64,000 nucleotides of DNA, from positions 182,168 through 246,167 of the forward strand of contig JAUMVJ010000001.1 of NCBI GenBank assembly GCA_030530215.1. The letters run 5' to 3'. A program made the position numbers and the translations under genes. This stretch comes from Coriobacteriia bacterium (GTDB lineage Bacteria > Actinomycetota > Coriobacteriia > Coriobacteriales > Eggerthellaceae). Of this stretch, positions 44,707-52,125 are shown piece after piece (within the stretch, counting starts at the first letter, position 1; the number at the start of each line of letters is the position of its first letter). The notes beneath the pieces were generated by a model, which saw only the letters and a program-made list of their open reading frames with translations, ran no database searches and was not told where the DNA came from.

Positions 44707-46209
44707 TTAGTCGATTGCCTCGGGTCGCATATGCGGGAACAGCAAGACATCGCGGATGGTCGCCTGGTTGGTAAGAAGCATCACCACACGGTCGATGCCG
44801 ATACCGATACCGCCTGCGGGAGGCATGCCGTACTCGAGCGCACGAACGTAATCGTGGTCGTACTCCATGGCCTCATCGTCGCCGGAGGCCTTTTCCTCCA
44901 TCTGCGCCTGGAAGCGCTCGGCCTGATCGACTGGGTCGTTCAGCTCGCTGAAGGCGTTAGCGTACTCGTGACCGGCGATAACCAGCTCGAAGCGATCGGT
45001 CAGGCGCGGCTCGTCGTCGAAGCGCTTGGCCAGGGGGCTTACCTCAACGGGGTAGTCGACCACAAAGGTGGGGTTGACGATGGTGGGCTCGCCGATTTCA
45101 TCGTAGAGCTCGGCGATGAGCTTGCCGGCGGTCCATTCGTCCTTGACCTCGATGCCGTTCTTCTTGGCAAGCTCGGCCAAGTGCGCAACTGGGGTGTCGA
45201 GCGAGATTTCCTCGCCCAGCGCATCAGAGACAATCTTGGTCATGGGGATGCTCGGCCAATCGCCCGAAAGGTCGATGGCCATACCCTGGTACTCCAGCTG
45301 CTCGCTATCGTTGACCGCAGCATTGGCGGCCTTAATAACGCCCTGGGCCAAGGCCTTCATACCCTGCAAGTCGCTGAAAGAGCAGTAAGCCTCCATCGTG
45401 GTGAACTCAGGGTTGTGCGTTGGGTCCATGCCCTCATTGCGGAAGATGCGGCCGATCTCGAACACACGCTCAAAGCCGCCTACCAGAAGGCGCTTCAGGT
45501 GCAGCTCGGTGGCAATGCGCAGGTAGCACTCCTGGTTAAGAGCATTGAAGTGCGTGATGAAGGGCTTTGCGGTGGCGCCACCCTGGATGGTTTGCAGGAT
45601 AGGGGTTTCCACCTCGTAGTAGCCGTCGTCCTCCATGTAGCGGCGGAAAGCCGAGAGGATCTTGGAGCGCTTAAGAAAGGTGTCACGCACGTCGTCGTTG
45701 ACGATGAGATCCACGTAGCGCTGACGGTAGCGAGTCTCCTTGTCGGAGAGGCCGTGGAACTTCTCGGGCAGGGGGCGCAGCGACTTCGACAAAAGCTCGA
45801 AGGTGGCAACCGCAACGGAGAGCTGACCGCGGCGGGTGCGCATCATCACGCCCTGAACGCCGATCCAATCGCCCAGGTCCAAGTCTTTCATCTCGGCAAA
45901 AGCTTCCTCGCCGAGTGCGTTGATGCGGCAGAACAGCTGGATGCGTGCGGTAGAGTCCATGAGCTCAAAGAAGATGATCTTGCCCTGAACGCGCTTGGCC
46001 ATCACACGACCGGCAACTGCCACTTCATCCTCAGTGGTAGCGCCATCTTCAAGCTCGGCGTACTTTTCCTCGAGCTCGCAAACGTGATGGGTGTACTCGA
46101 AGGCATGGCCGTAGGGGTTCTTGCCAGCAGCGATCAGAGATTCGCGCTTGGCGCGGCGAACCGCGATGGGATCGTCTTCAATTTCAGGGGCGTTTGTTTC
46201 TTCTGCCAT
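44707..46209 (-). CDS. lysS: Lysyl-tRNA synthetase (class II)
   Basis: A 500-residue enzyme charging tRNA-Lys. An OB-fold anticodon domain (VAVAGRVMAKRVQGKIIFFELMD) is followed by class II motifs: motif 1 near VDLIVNDDVRDTFLKRSKIL, motif 2 FRNEGMDPTHNPEFTTME and motif 3 GIGIGIDRVVML. The N-terminal 15 residues are acidic. A hairpin lies between greA and this gene. Confidence 0.95.
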   Translation of the reverse strand: MAEETNAPEIEDDPIAVRRAKRESLIAAGKNPYGHAFEYTHHVCELEEKYAELEDGATTEDEVAVAGRVMAKRVQGKIIFFELMDSTARIQLFCRINALGEEAFAEMKDLDLGDWIGVQGVMMRTRRGQLSVAVATFELLSKSLRPLPEKFHGLSDKETRYRQRYVDLIVNDDVRDTFLKRSKILSAFRRYMEDDGYYEVETPILQTIQGGATAKPFITHFNALNQECYLRIATELHLKRLLVGGFERVFEIGRIFRNEGMDPTHNPEFTTMEAYCSFSDLQGMKALAQGVIKAANAAVNDSEQLEYQGMAIDLSGDWPSIPMTKIVSDALGEEISLDTPVAHLAELAKKNGIEVKDEWTAGKLIAELYDEIGEPTIVNPTFVVDYPVEVSPLAKRFDDEPRLTDRFELVIAGHEYANAFSELNDPVDQAERFQAQMEEKASGDDEAMEYDHDYVRALEYGMPPAGGIGIGIDRVVMLLTNQATIRDVLLFPHMRPEAID

Positions 46210-46239
46210 AGGGGCTCCTTTTGCGGGGGTTAAGGCGGG

Positions 46240-46275
46240 AAAAAGAAAGTTCCCCCACCTGCGGATGAAGGAACT
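46240..46275 (-). terminator. Terminator-like hairpin after greA
   Basis: On the minus strand AGTTCC and GGAACT pair around a GC-rich loop, followed by TTCTTTTTCCC. It lies between greA and lysS, so it probably reduces readthrough. Confidence 0.5.
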
Positions 46276-46307
46276 CTGGAAAAGAGCTCAAGAGCTCCGT
46301 TGCTTGT

Positions 46308-46772
46308 TTACTTTGCCAGGGAGACGACCTTGAGCTCGATCTCGCGGCCGGTGGGACCGTAAGCGGTCACGCAGTCACCCTTCTTGGTGCCAAGCAGCGC
46401 AGCGCCAACGGGAGACTCGTTGGAAATCTTGCCCTCGGCGACGTTGGACTCGGCGGCACCGACGATGGTGAAGGTGCGCTCCTTGCCGTTCATCGTCACC
46501 TTGACGGTAGAACCGATGTTAACGCGGTTGCCTGCCTTGCCGGCAGCGACAACGGTTGCCTCGGACAGGATACGGTTGATCTCGATGATGCGAGCCTCAA
46601 CCTGAGCCTGCTCGTTCTTGGCGTCGTCGTACTCGGAGTTCTCGGAGATGTCACCGAACTCGCGGGCGACCTTGATGCGCTCGCCAATCTCGGCGCGCTT
46701 CTCGGTTTCCAGGTAGCGAAGCTCTTCCTCGAGTTTTGCCTTGCCTTCTTCGGTGAGAATGTAATTGTCCAT
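46308..46772 (-). CDS. greA: Transcription elongation factor GreA
   Basis: Rescues backtracked RNA polymerase by stimulating transcript cleavage. The 154 residues form the N-terminal coiled coil with acidic tip (AREFGDISENSEYDDAKNEQ, about 42-61) and the C-terminal FKBP-like domain (GAALLGTKKGDCV). The ATG at 46772 follows GGAGGAAAC; an in-frame ATG at 46787 lies in the ribosome-binding region and was rejected. Confidence 0.94.
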   Translation of the reverse strand: MDNYILTEEGKAKLEEELRYLETEKRAEIGERIKVAREFGDISENSEYDDAKNEQAQVEARIIEINRILSEATVVAAGKAGNRVNIGSTVKVTMNGKERTFTIVGAAESNVAEGKISNESPVGAALLGTKKGDCVTAYGPTGREIELKVVSLAK

Positions 46773-46819
46773 GTTTCCTCCGGCCACGTGCGTGGCGCTT
46801 TACTCGTTGGGCTTAACGT

Positions 46820-46848
46820 CAAAATGCGCCCCTCTGAGGGGCGCTTTG
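46820..46848 (-). terminator. tatA terminator
   Basis: Palindrome GCGCCCCTCTGAGGGGCGC (46826-46844), followed on the minus strand by ATTTTG. It lies between the tatA stop and greA. Confidence 0.65.
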
Positions 46849-46866
46849 TTAACAGCTTGCTTAGCG

Positions 46867-47160
46867 CTACTCGGCGCTTTCCTTCTCGGCTTGCTTAGCG
46901 CTGGGAGCAGGCTTGCTGCCAGGTGCGGGCTTGTCGATGACCTCAACCAGCTCGGCTGCCTCGGTGGGCTGCTGCTTGGCCTGAGATTCCTCCTCGGCAT
47001 CCTTTTTACCAGCGCCCATGCCCTCGCGGAAGTTCTTGATCGCCTTGCCGAAGGCGGTACCGAGCTTGGGCATGTTCTTGGGGCCGAACACGAAGAACAC
47101 CAGGAAGATGACGATGGCGATGATTAGGATTTCAAGGCCGCCGAAAGGTCCGATTTTCAT
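46867..47160 (-). CDS. tatA: Sec-independent protein translocase TatA
   Basis: A 97-residue pore component of the twin-arginine export system. One membrane helix (about residues 7-25), the hinge FGPKNMPKLG and an amphipathic helix GKAIKNFREGM are followed by an acidic/Ala-rich tail. The ATG at 47160 follows GGAGG; the frame open to 47217 is not needed. tatB and tatC are not adjacent. Confidence 0.88.
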   Translation of the reverse strand: MKIGPFGGLEILIIAIVIFLVFFVFGPKNMPKLGTAFGKAIKNFREGMGAGKKDAEEESQAKQQPTEAAELVEVIDKPAPGSKPAPSAKQAEKESAE

Positions 47161-47223
47161 ATAAGCACCTCCATTAAGGAAGACGGATAAACTGCCGCCC
47201 GAAGGGGACAGCTTCACCTTATC

Positions 47224-47253
47224 AAAAAAGGACAGTGCCCTTGTATGGGCACT
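47224..47253 (-). terminator. Terminator of tRNA-Pro
   Basis: Hairpin AGTGCCC-TTGTAT-GGGCACT (47234-47253). On the minus strand it is followed by GTCCTTTTTTG. It starts 15 nt after the tRNA end. Confidence 0.75.
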
Positions 47254-47267
47254 CCCCTAACGGTTCA

Positions 47268-47344
47268 TGGTCGGGATGACAGGATTCGAACCTGCGACCT
47301 CTGCGTCCCGAACGCAGCGCTCTACCAAGCTGAGCCACATCCCG
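47268..47344 (-). tRNA. tRNA-Pro (anticodon CGG)
   Basis: A 77-nt tRNA: acceptor CGGGATG/CATCCCG, anticodon loop TTCGGGA giving CGG, T loop TTCGAAT and an encoded CCA. Confidence 0.95.
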
Positions 47345-47406
47345 TTGTCAACGCGAGCGAAACGCTCGCAGCAAGCGCGTGATATGTTAGCACATTTGAC
47401 ACGCCG

Positions 47407-47430
47407 AAAAAGCGGCCCCTTAGGGGCCGC
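47407..47430 (-). terminator. Terminator of the NlpC/P60 gene
   Basis: Perfect palindrome GCGGCCCCTTAGGGGCCGC (47412-47430), followed on the minus strand by TTTTTCGG. It lies about 20 nt after the stop codon. Confidence 0.8.
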
Positions 47431-47448
47431 CCACAAGTTATCTACGAA

Positions 47449-48543
47449 CTAGTAGCGCACGTACCACATGTTGGAAGGAACGGGCGAGATCTTAACCACG
47501 TCGCCCGTGTGGGGAGCGTGAATCATCATGCCGTTGCCGATGTAGATACCAACATGGCCGCTACGCACGCAAACGTCGCCAGGCTGGGGGTTGGAAACCT
47601 TGGTCCAACCGCAAGCGGTGCTGGAAGTCATCCAACGGCCGGTGGTGCCGCGCAGGCAGTAGCCAACCAAACCGGAGCAGTCAAAGGTAGACATGCCCGT
47701 TGCGCCCCAGACATAGCTCTTGCCCAGCTGAGCGTAAGCACGGGAAACGACAGTGCTGTTGGAGCTGGCGTTTTGAGCTGCCTCACGCTCGGCCTTGGCG
47801 GCAGCTTCCTGTTCGGCCTTGGCAGCGGCAGCGGCCTCCTTGGCCTTGCGCTCTTCCTCAGCCTTTTCCTCGGCAAGAAGCTTCTTGGCTTCCTTGCTCA
47901 GCTTCTTGTAAGAAGACTCAGCCTTACTTGCAGCTGCGGCGGCTTCGGACTTAGCGGCCTTTGCGGCAGCAGCCTGCTTGGTGGCTTCCTCGGACTGCTT
48001 CTTAGCCTCGGCGGCCTGCTCGTCAAGTTCCTTCTTGGCGGATTCAAGCTTAGTGCGCGCTTCCTTGGTCTCAGAGACCAACTCGGCGTCGTTTTCGTTC
48101 AAGGTCTCAAGCAAAGTCCAGCTGGTTGCAAATTCTTCGAAGGAAGAAGAGCCCAGCAGAACATCGATGAAATCGTTGCCGCCGGAGCGATACATCGAGC
48201 GGGCACGATTGCCCAGCTGCTCCTGGTAGCCCTCGATCTTCTTGGTTTCGCTGGCAATTTCCTTTTTAGCCTCGTCGACTTTGCTCTCGGCCTCTTTCTG
48301 GGCCGACTTGGCTTCGTCGCGGGCAACAACGGCGTCGTTGTAAGCCTCGGACTTCTGCTCGGCAACGTCGTAGAGCTCGTTCATCTTGTCTTTGGCCTGA
48401 TCGGCCTCGGCCTGCTTTTCGGCGGCGGTAACCGCGTAGGCGCTGTCGAAGTTAACGGGCAGCGACAAGCCGGTGCACAGAACCAATGAACATGCAGCAC
48501 ATGCAATGGAGCGTTTATTGAGGTTTTGCAGATGCTCGATCAT
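47449..48543 (-). CDS. Secreted NlpC/P60 peptidoglycan hydrolase with coiled coil
   Basis: A 364-residue exported endopeptidase that cuts peptide stems in the wall. A signal peptide (about residues 10-37, ending AYAV) is followed by a long coiled coil rich in Ala, Lys and Glu (about 40-255), as in RipC/PcsB-type hydrolases controlled by FtsEX. The C-terminal NlpC/P60 domain has the catalytic Cys in FDCSGLVGYC, His in SGHVGIYIGN and a second His in HAPHTGD. The ATG at 48543 follows GAGGAGG; the frame upstream to 48606 is not counted. Confidence 0.9.
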   Translation of the reverse strand: MIEHLQNLNKRSIACAACSLVLCTGLSLPVNFDSAYAVTAAEKQAEADQAKDKMNELYDVAEQKSEAYNDAVVARDEAKSAQKEAESKVDEAKKEIASETKKIEGYQEQLGNRARSMYRSGGNDFIDVLLGSSSFEEFATSWTLLETLNENDAELVSETKEARTKLESAKKELDEQAAEAKKQSEEATKQAAAAKAAKSEAAAAASKAESSYKKLSKEAKKLLAEEKAEEERKAKEAAAAAKAEQEAAAKAEREAAQNASSNSTVVSRAYAQLGKSYVWGATGMSTFDCSGLVGYCLRGTTGRWMTSSTACGWTKVSNPQPGDVCVRSGHVGIYIGNGMMIHAPHTGDVVKISPVPSNMWYVRY

Positions 48544-48978
48544 CGTTTTGGGCCTCCTCACGAGAGAGCATTCGAATGTGCTTTCCTGTAGATATACGTC
48601 CAACATGGTAGCAAAAGCGGGCGCGTCGCCAAAAAATCACCGCTCAATTGTGAAGAGCGGCTTCATAAATCCAGCCCGCGCCAACGGTTTAGCGGCCAGC
48701 GCTTCAGAGCCCACGCACGAATGCGCCACACGCCACGTGGCCGGGCGACTCTTTAGGAAGGGCTTCTTTTCGTTCTTTTATTCATGTAAGGCTTCGTGCA
48801 AGTTGTGAACACGCTCAATATTTTGCCGACTTGCGAAGAAACTGGAGTAAACTAAAAACATCAAGAAACGGTTTTCGAGGGGAAAAGGCCGTTATCTCGG
48901 TGGATGCTTCTTTTACCTGGAGTGCGCGCCGTCGTCCCTTCGTTTACTTATGGGACCCCTAGTTAGAAGAGGTGAATC
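48544..48978. other. Divergent region between NlpC/P60 gene and hpf
   Basis: 435 nt without a gene. A possible minus-strand promoter (TTGGCG, 16 nt, TACCAT, 48605-48632) would serve the hydrolase. Upstream of hpf, AACGG (about 48866) and CCGTT (about 48889) can pair in the leader. No clear -35/-10 pair for hpf was found. Confidence 0.4.
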
Positions 48979-49545
48979 ATGGATATCACCATCACCGGCC
49001 GCAAGATGCCCATCACCAGCGCCCTGCGCGATTACGCCGAGGAAAAGATCGGCAACTCCATGAAGGTCATGGACATCGACCCCCTGACTGCTGAAGTCGT
49101 CCTGGAAGTCGAGCAGAATCCTGCAAACCCCACTCCCGCCCGTTGCGAAGTCACCATGCGCGCACGTGGCCATGTGATTCGCGTCGACGAGCACGAGCAG
49201 GATATGTACGCTGCAATCGACGTTGCCGCCGTTAAGGCCGCACGCCAGCTGCGCAAGTTCAAGACCCGAGTTATCGACAAGAAGCCCGGCGGCGCTATCG
49301 TCGACAAGACGGCCACTCCCACCGAGCTCGATGTTGAGGGCCTGATGGCCGAGCTTTCCGCTGACGACGAGGTCGTACGCGTGAAGGAAGTCAACCTTGA
49401 GCCTTTGACCGAGGAGGAGGCACTGGTTCAGATCGACCTTCTGGGCCACGACTTCTTCGCCTACACCGATCGCGACAGCGGTGCCGTCTTCATCCTGTAC
49501 CGCCGTGGCAACGGTGGCTACGGCCTGCTGAAGACCGCTCAGTAA
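48979..49545 (+). CDS. hpf: Ribosome hibernation-promoting factor (long form)
   Basis: A 188-residue factor that dimerises 70S ribosomes into inactive 100S particles. The N-terminal S30AE domain (MDITITGRKMPITSALRDYAEEKI) spans about residues 1-100. The C-terminal dimerisation domain (KEVNLEPLTEEEALVQIDLLGHDFFAYTD) spans about 130-188. Its presence makes this the long type. The ATG follows AGAAGAGG. Confidence 0.94.
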   Translation: MDITITGRKMPITSALRDYAEEKIGNSMKVMDIDPLTAEVVLEVEQNPANPTPARCEVTMRARGHVIRVDEHEQDMYAAIDVAAVKAARQLRKFKTRVIDKKPGGAIVDKTATPTELDVEGLMAELSADDEVVRVKEVNLEPLTEEEALVQIDLLGHDFFAYTDRDSGAVFILYRRGNGGYGLLKTAQ

Positions 49546-49596
49546 TAAGCGACCCGCCGAGCCGCTTATCGGTATCGCGCACAGGGACATAAACCC

Positions 49597-49632
49597 AAAA
49601 AGGAACAGCGCCTCGTGCGCTGTTCCTTTTTT
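49597..49632 (+). terminator. hpf terminator
   Basis: Hairpin AAGGAACAGCGC-CTCGT-GCGCTGTTCCTT with T6 on the right and A5 on the left, about 55 nt after the stop. Confidence 0.85.
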
Positions 49633-49833
49633 CAGCAAAAGATGAATTATGAGGCCGGCCAAAGACGGCAAAGTTGAAGGGCTTGCAGGCTACGGTCGAC
49701 GGCAAAGCCTGACGGAGTTACAGGGCTTGCGGACTGAACGCCGAAGCCGACACCCAAGCTTGCAGTAGAAGCTAGCGCGCCTGCAAACCGCAGACCGAAA
49801 CTGCGCATCTGAGCCGACGGCGCGATAGAGCCG

Positions 49834-50460
49834 CTAGGCCTGCGCGATGAGCTTGGCCACCTCTTCCTGGTCGAGCGCCGGGAACGGCACAAACTCGCGG
49901 TAAGGCTCGCTATGGCCTTCCACCAGCATCTTCTCCATCCAAATCATGTCGAACCAGCGATCGAACTTGTAGCCGCACTTCCTAAAAGTGCCCACCAGCT
50001 TGTAGCCCAAGTGTTTATGGAACAAGCGGCTGGTGTCGGGTGCTTGCTCGCACGGGGGCTCGCTTGAGGCGATGCACGCATAGGCGTTGGTGACCCCTTG
50101 CATACGCAGCACTTCCTCAAGCAGCTCGTAGAGCCTGCGACCAAGGCCTCCGCCTTTGATGTCCCCGCGCAGATACACCGAAGTCTCGATGGAATAGCGA
50201 TAGGCCGTGCGAGGGCGGAAGAAGCCTGCATAGCAATAACCAACCACTTCCCCATCCAGCTCGGCCACAAAATACGGATGGCTTTCCAGGGTGCGAGCTA
50301 TACGCGCGCGGAATTCGCTCACCGAAGGAACGTGCGTCTCGAAGGTGATGCAGGTTTCCAGCACATAGGGCGCATAGATTTCACGAATGGCCTCGGCGTC
50401 GCTCTCGCACGCGAGGCGGATGGTGGCGTCCTTTGCGGTTGATGTTGTTGCAGCTAGCAT
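49834..50460 (-). CDS. GNAT N-acetyltransferase, phosphinothricin-acetyltransferase-like
   Basis: A 208-residue acetyl-CoA-dependent transferase. It starts the family pattern at ATIRLACESDAEAIREIYAPYV, followed by TFETHVPS and VSEFRARI. The acetyl-CoA loop is GDIKGGGLGRRLYELL (about 98-113), and HKHLGYKLVGTFRKCGYKFDRW is typical of the Pat/MnaT subgroup. Likely substrates are methionine derivatives or related amino-acid analogues. About 30 residues beyond the usual end are extra. The ATG follows AAAGGGC. Confidence 0.85.
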   Translation of the reverse strand: MLAATTSTAKDATIRLACESDAEAIREIYAPYVLETCITFETHVPSVSEFRARIARTLESHPYFVAELDGEVVGYCYAGFFRPRTAYRYSIETSVYLRGDIKGGGLGRRLYELLEEVLRMQGVTNAYACIASSEPPCEQAPDTSRLFHKHLGYKLVGTFRKCGYKFDRWFDMIWMEKMLVEGHSEPYREFVPFPALDQEEVAKLIAQA

Positions 50461-50469
50461 CGTTGCCCT

Positions 50470-51237
50470 TTAGAAAACGCTCGAAGACGAGGAGCTGCCC
50501 AGCAAAACGTCGGCGTCGGCATAGCCGGTGAGCAGAAGGAACACGGTAATCGCCCACATGACAACGCCGATGACGATGCCGACGATGGCGCAGGTGCGAC
50601 CAGCCTTGCAGGCGTCGGGGCCGAAGAACTGGCGATCCTTCTTGGCGAAATGGAGACTGATGCCGCCCAAGATCCACGCAACAAGAGGGCTGACGAAACC
50701 AAAGACGATGGCAAGGATGCCCAGAACGAGCGTTGAAGTGCTGTGGCTCTTCACCGGAGCGGTGGGCATGCCGGCAGCAGGCTGATAAGGATTCTGCTGA
50801 TAGGGCTGCTGGTAGGGAGCGCCCATAGGGGCACCGGTGGGTGCCGCGTTGGGAGCAGCCTGCTGATAGGGATTTCCGGCAGGTGCGCCCTGCTGATAGG
50901 GCTGCTGGTAGGGCTGGCCTGCAGGAGCGCCCTGTTGGTAGGGCTGCTGCGGAACGGCAGCGCCCGCAACGCCAGGCTGAGCTTGACCGGCCGGAACCTG
51001 CTGATAAGGCTGAGCCTGGGGCGCCTGGCCAGTGGCGCCCTGAACGTAAGGCTGCGCCTGAACCTCGGGGCTTACGGGCTGAGCGGGCGCGGCAGCAGGA
51101 GCGGTCTGCTGGGCGGCAGCTTGCTGGGCCTCGTTGTAGGCGGCACTGTTGGGAACGTAGCTTGCGGCGTTGGGATCGAAAGAACCAACGGGCTGTGTGC
51201 TCTGGGGCGCCTGCTGGTTGTTCTGCTCTTCAGACAT
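50470..51237 (-). CDS. DUF4190-type membrane protein with Gln/Pro/Tyr-rich N-terminus
   Basis: A 255-residue protein. About 155 N-terminal residues are low-complexity with repeated PYQQ and GAPAG words, presumably cytoplasmic and flexible. Two membrane helices (about 163-190 and 207-232) match the DUF4190 pattern (LGILAIVFGFVSPLVAWILGG). The protein ends in DVLLGSSSSSSVF. Function unknown; the family is common in actinobacteria. The ATG at 51237 follows AAGGAGG; the longer open frame to 51468 is not coding. Confidence 0.8.
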   Translation of the reverse strand: MSEEQNNQQAPQSTQPVGSFDPNAASYVPNSAAYNEAQQAAAQQTAPAAAPAQPVSPEVQAQPYVQGATGQAPQAQPYQQVPAGQAQPGVAGAAVPQQPYQQGAPAGQPYQQPYQQGAPAGNPYQQAAPNAAPTGAPMGAPYQQPYQQNPYQPAAGMPTAPVKSHSTSTLVLGILAIVFGFVSPLVAWILGGISLHFAKKDRQFFGPDACKAGRTCAIVGIVIGVVMWAITVFLLLTGYADADVLLGSSSSSSVF

Positions 51238-51330
51238 TGGTCCTCCTTGGACAGTAATTGCTTGGCAAATTATAACGTGCGAAGCCTTGCGCGCAGCAAC
51301 ATCGCGGGTGGTCACCACCACGTAAACACA

Positions 51331-51357
51331 AGAAAAGCCCCATGATGGGGCTTTTCT
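51331..51357 (-). terminator. Terminator of the ABC-YhgE-TetR operon
   Basis: Near-perfect palindrome AGAAAAGCCCCAT/ATGGGGCTTTTCT. It lies 135 nt after the TetR stop, with T-rich arms on either strand. Confidence 0.7.
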
Positions 51358-51492
51358 GCAGATAATCAACTCGTCAACCCGCCAGCTAGAACGCTCAAGA
51401 GACGCAAGCGCCGCAAGCCGCGCACGCCAAGCGCCTGGGCTAGCAACCCTGGCCAACAGGCGCAGCAAGCCACGAATGCGAAACTCGGCCCA

Positions 51493-52116
51493 TCAGCTTG
51501 CCAGCGTGCCCGGTACCGCAAGCGCATGCTGAATGTGATCGATGCACAAGGCCGAGAAGTTCTCAACATCGGGCGTTTTGTCGTTCAGCAGATAGAACTG
51601 CGCCGTGATGAGCACCGTTCCGGTAAGTGCCGCCGCCGTGAACTGAAGATCGATCTCGGGGCGCACGCGCCCTTCGTCGATGCCGCGCTGAAGAAGCTCG
51701 CCGATAACGGCCGACAAACGCTCCTCCTGCTCGCGCATCTCGCCGGACCAAAGGCGGTCTTGGCGCCACAGCTCCGTGAGTACGAAACGCGCAGCCTCAC
51801 GGTTGTCGAAGATCAGGTTGGCGAAATCCTTGATGATGGCGCACATTGCATCGTACGGCGAACGAATCTCGGCGATATCCCGCTCAAAGCGCGTAACCAG
51901 GTCGCGGCACACCGACACCAAAACCTGCGTTGCGATATCAGCCTTCGTCTTGAAGTAGTAGTACACCACGCCCTTGGATACGCCCGCGTCCTCGGCGATT
52001 GCATCGATCGTCGCTGCCGTGTAGCCGCGCGAACCGATGATCTTGACCGCCGAATGAAGCAGAGCCTGACGCGTTGCCTCGGATTTTGCCTTCGCCTTTT
52101 TCCTGATAGGTCCCAT
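51493..52116 (-). CDS. TetR family transcriptional regulator of the YhgE operon
   Basis: A 207-residue regulator. The basic start (MGPIRKKAKAKSEATRQ) precedes the helix-turn-helix (GYTAATIDAIAEDAGVSKGVVYYYFKTKADIA, about 32-63) and the ligand domain. It starts 9 nt after the YhgE-like gene and is the third gene of the unit. A perfect 18-bp palindrome upstream of the first gene is the natural operator, giving feedback on the whole operon. Confidence 0.9.
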   Translation of the reverse strand: MGPIRKKAKAKSEATRQALLHSAVKIIGSRGYTAATIDAIAEDAGVSKGVVYYYFKTKADIATQVLVSVCRDLVTRFERDIAEIRSPYDAMCAIIKDFANLIFDNREAARFVLTELWRQDRLWSGEMREQEERLSAVIGELLQRGIDEGRVRPEIDLQFTAAALTGTVLITAQFYLLNDKTPDVENFSALCIDHIQHALAVPGTLAS

Positions 52117-52125
52117 GGTCGTTCC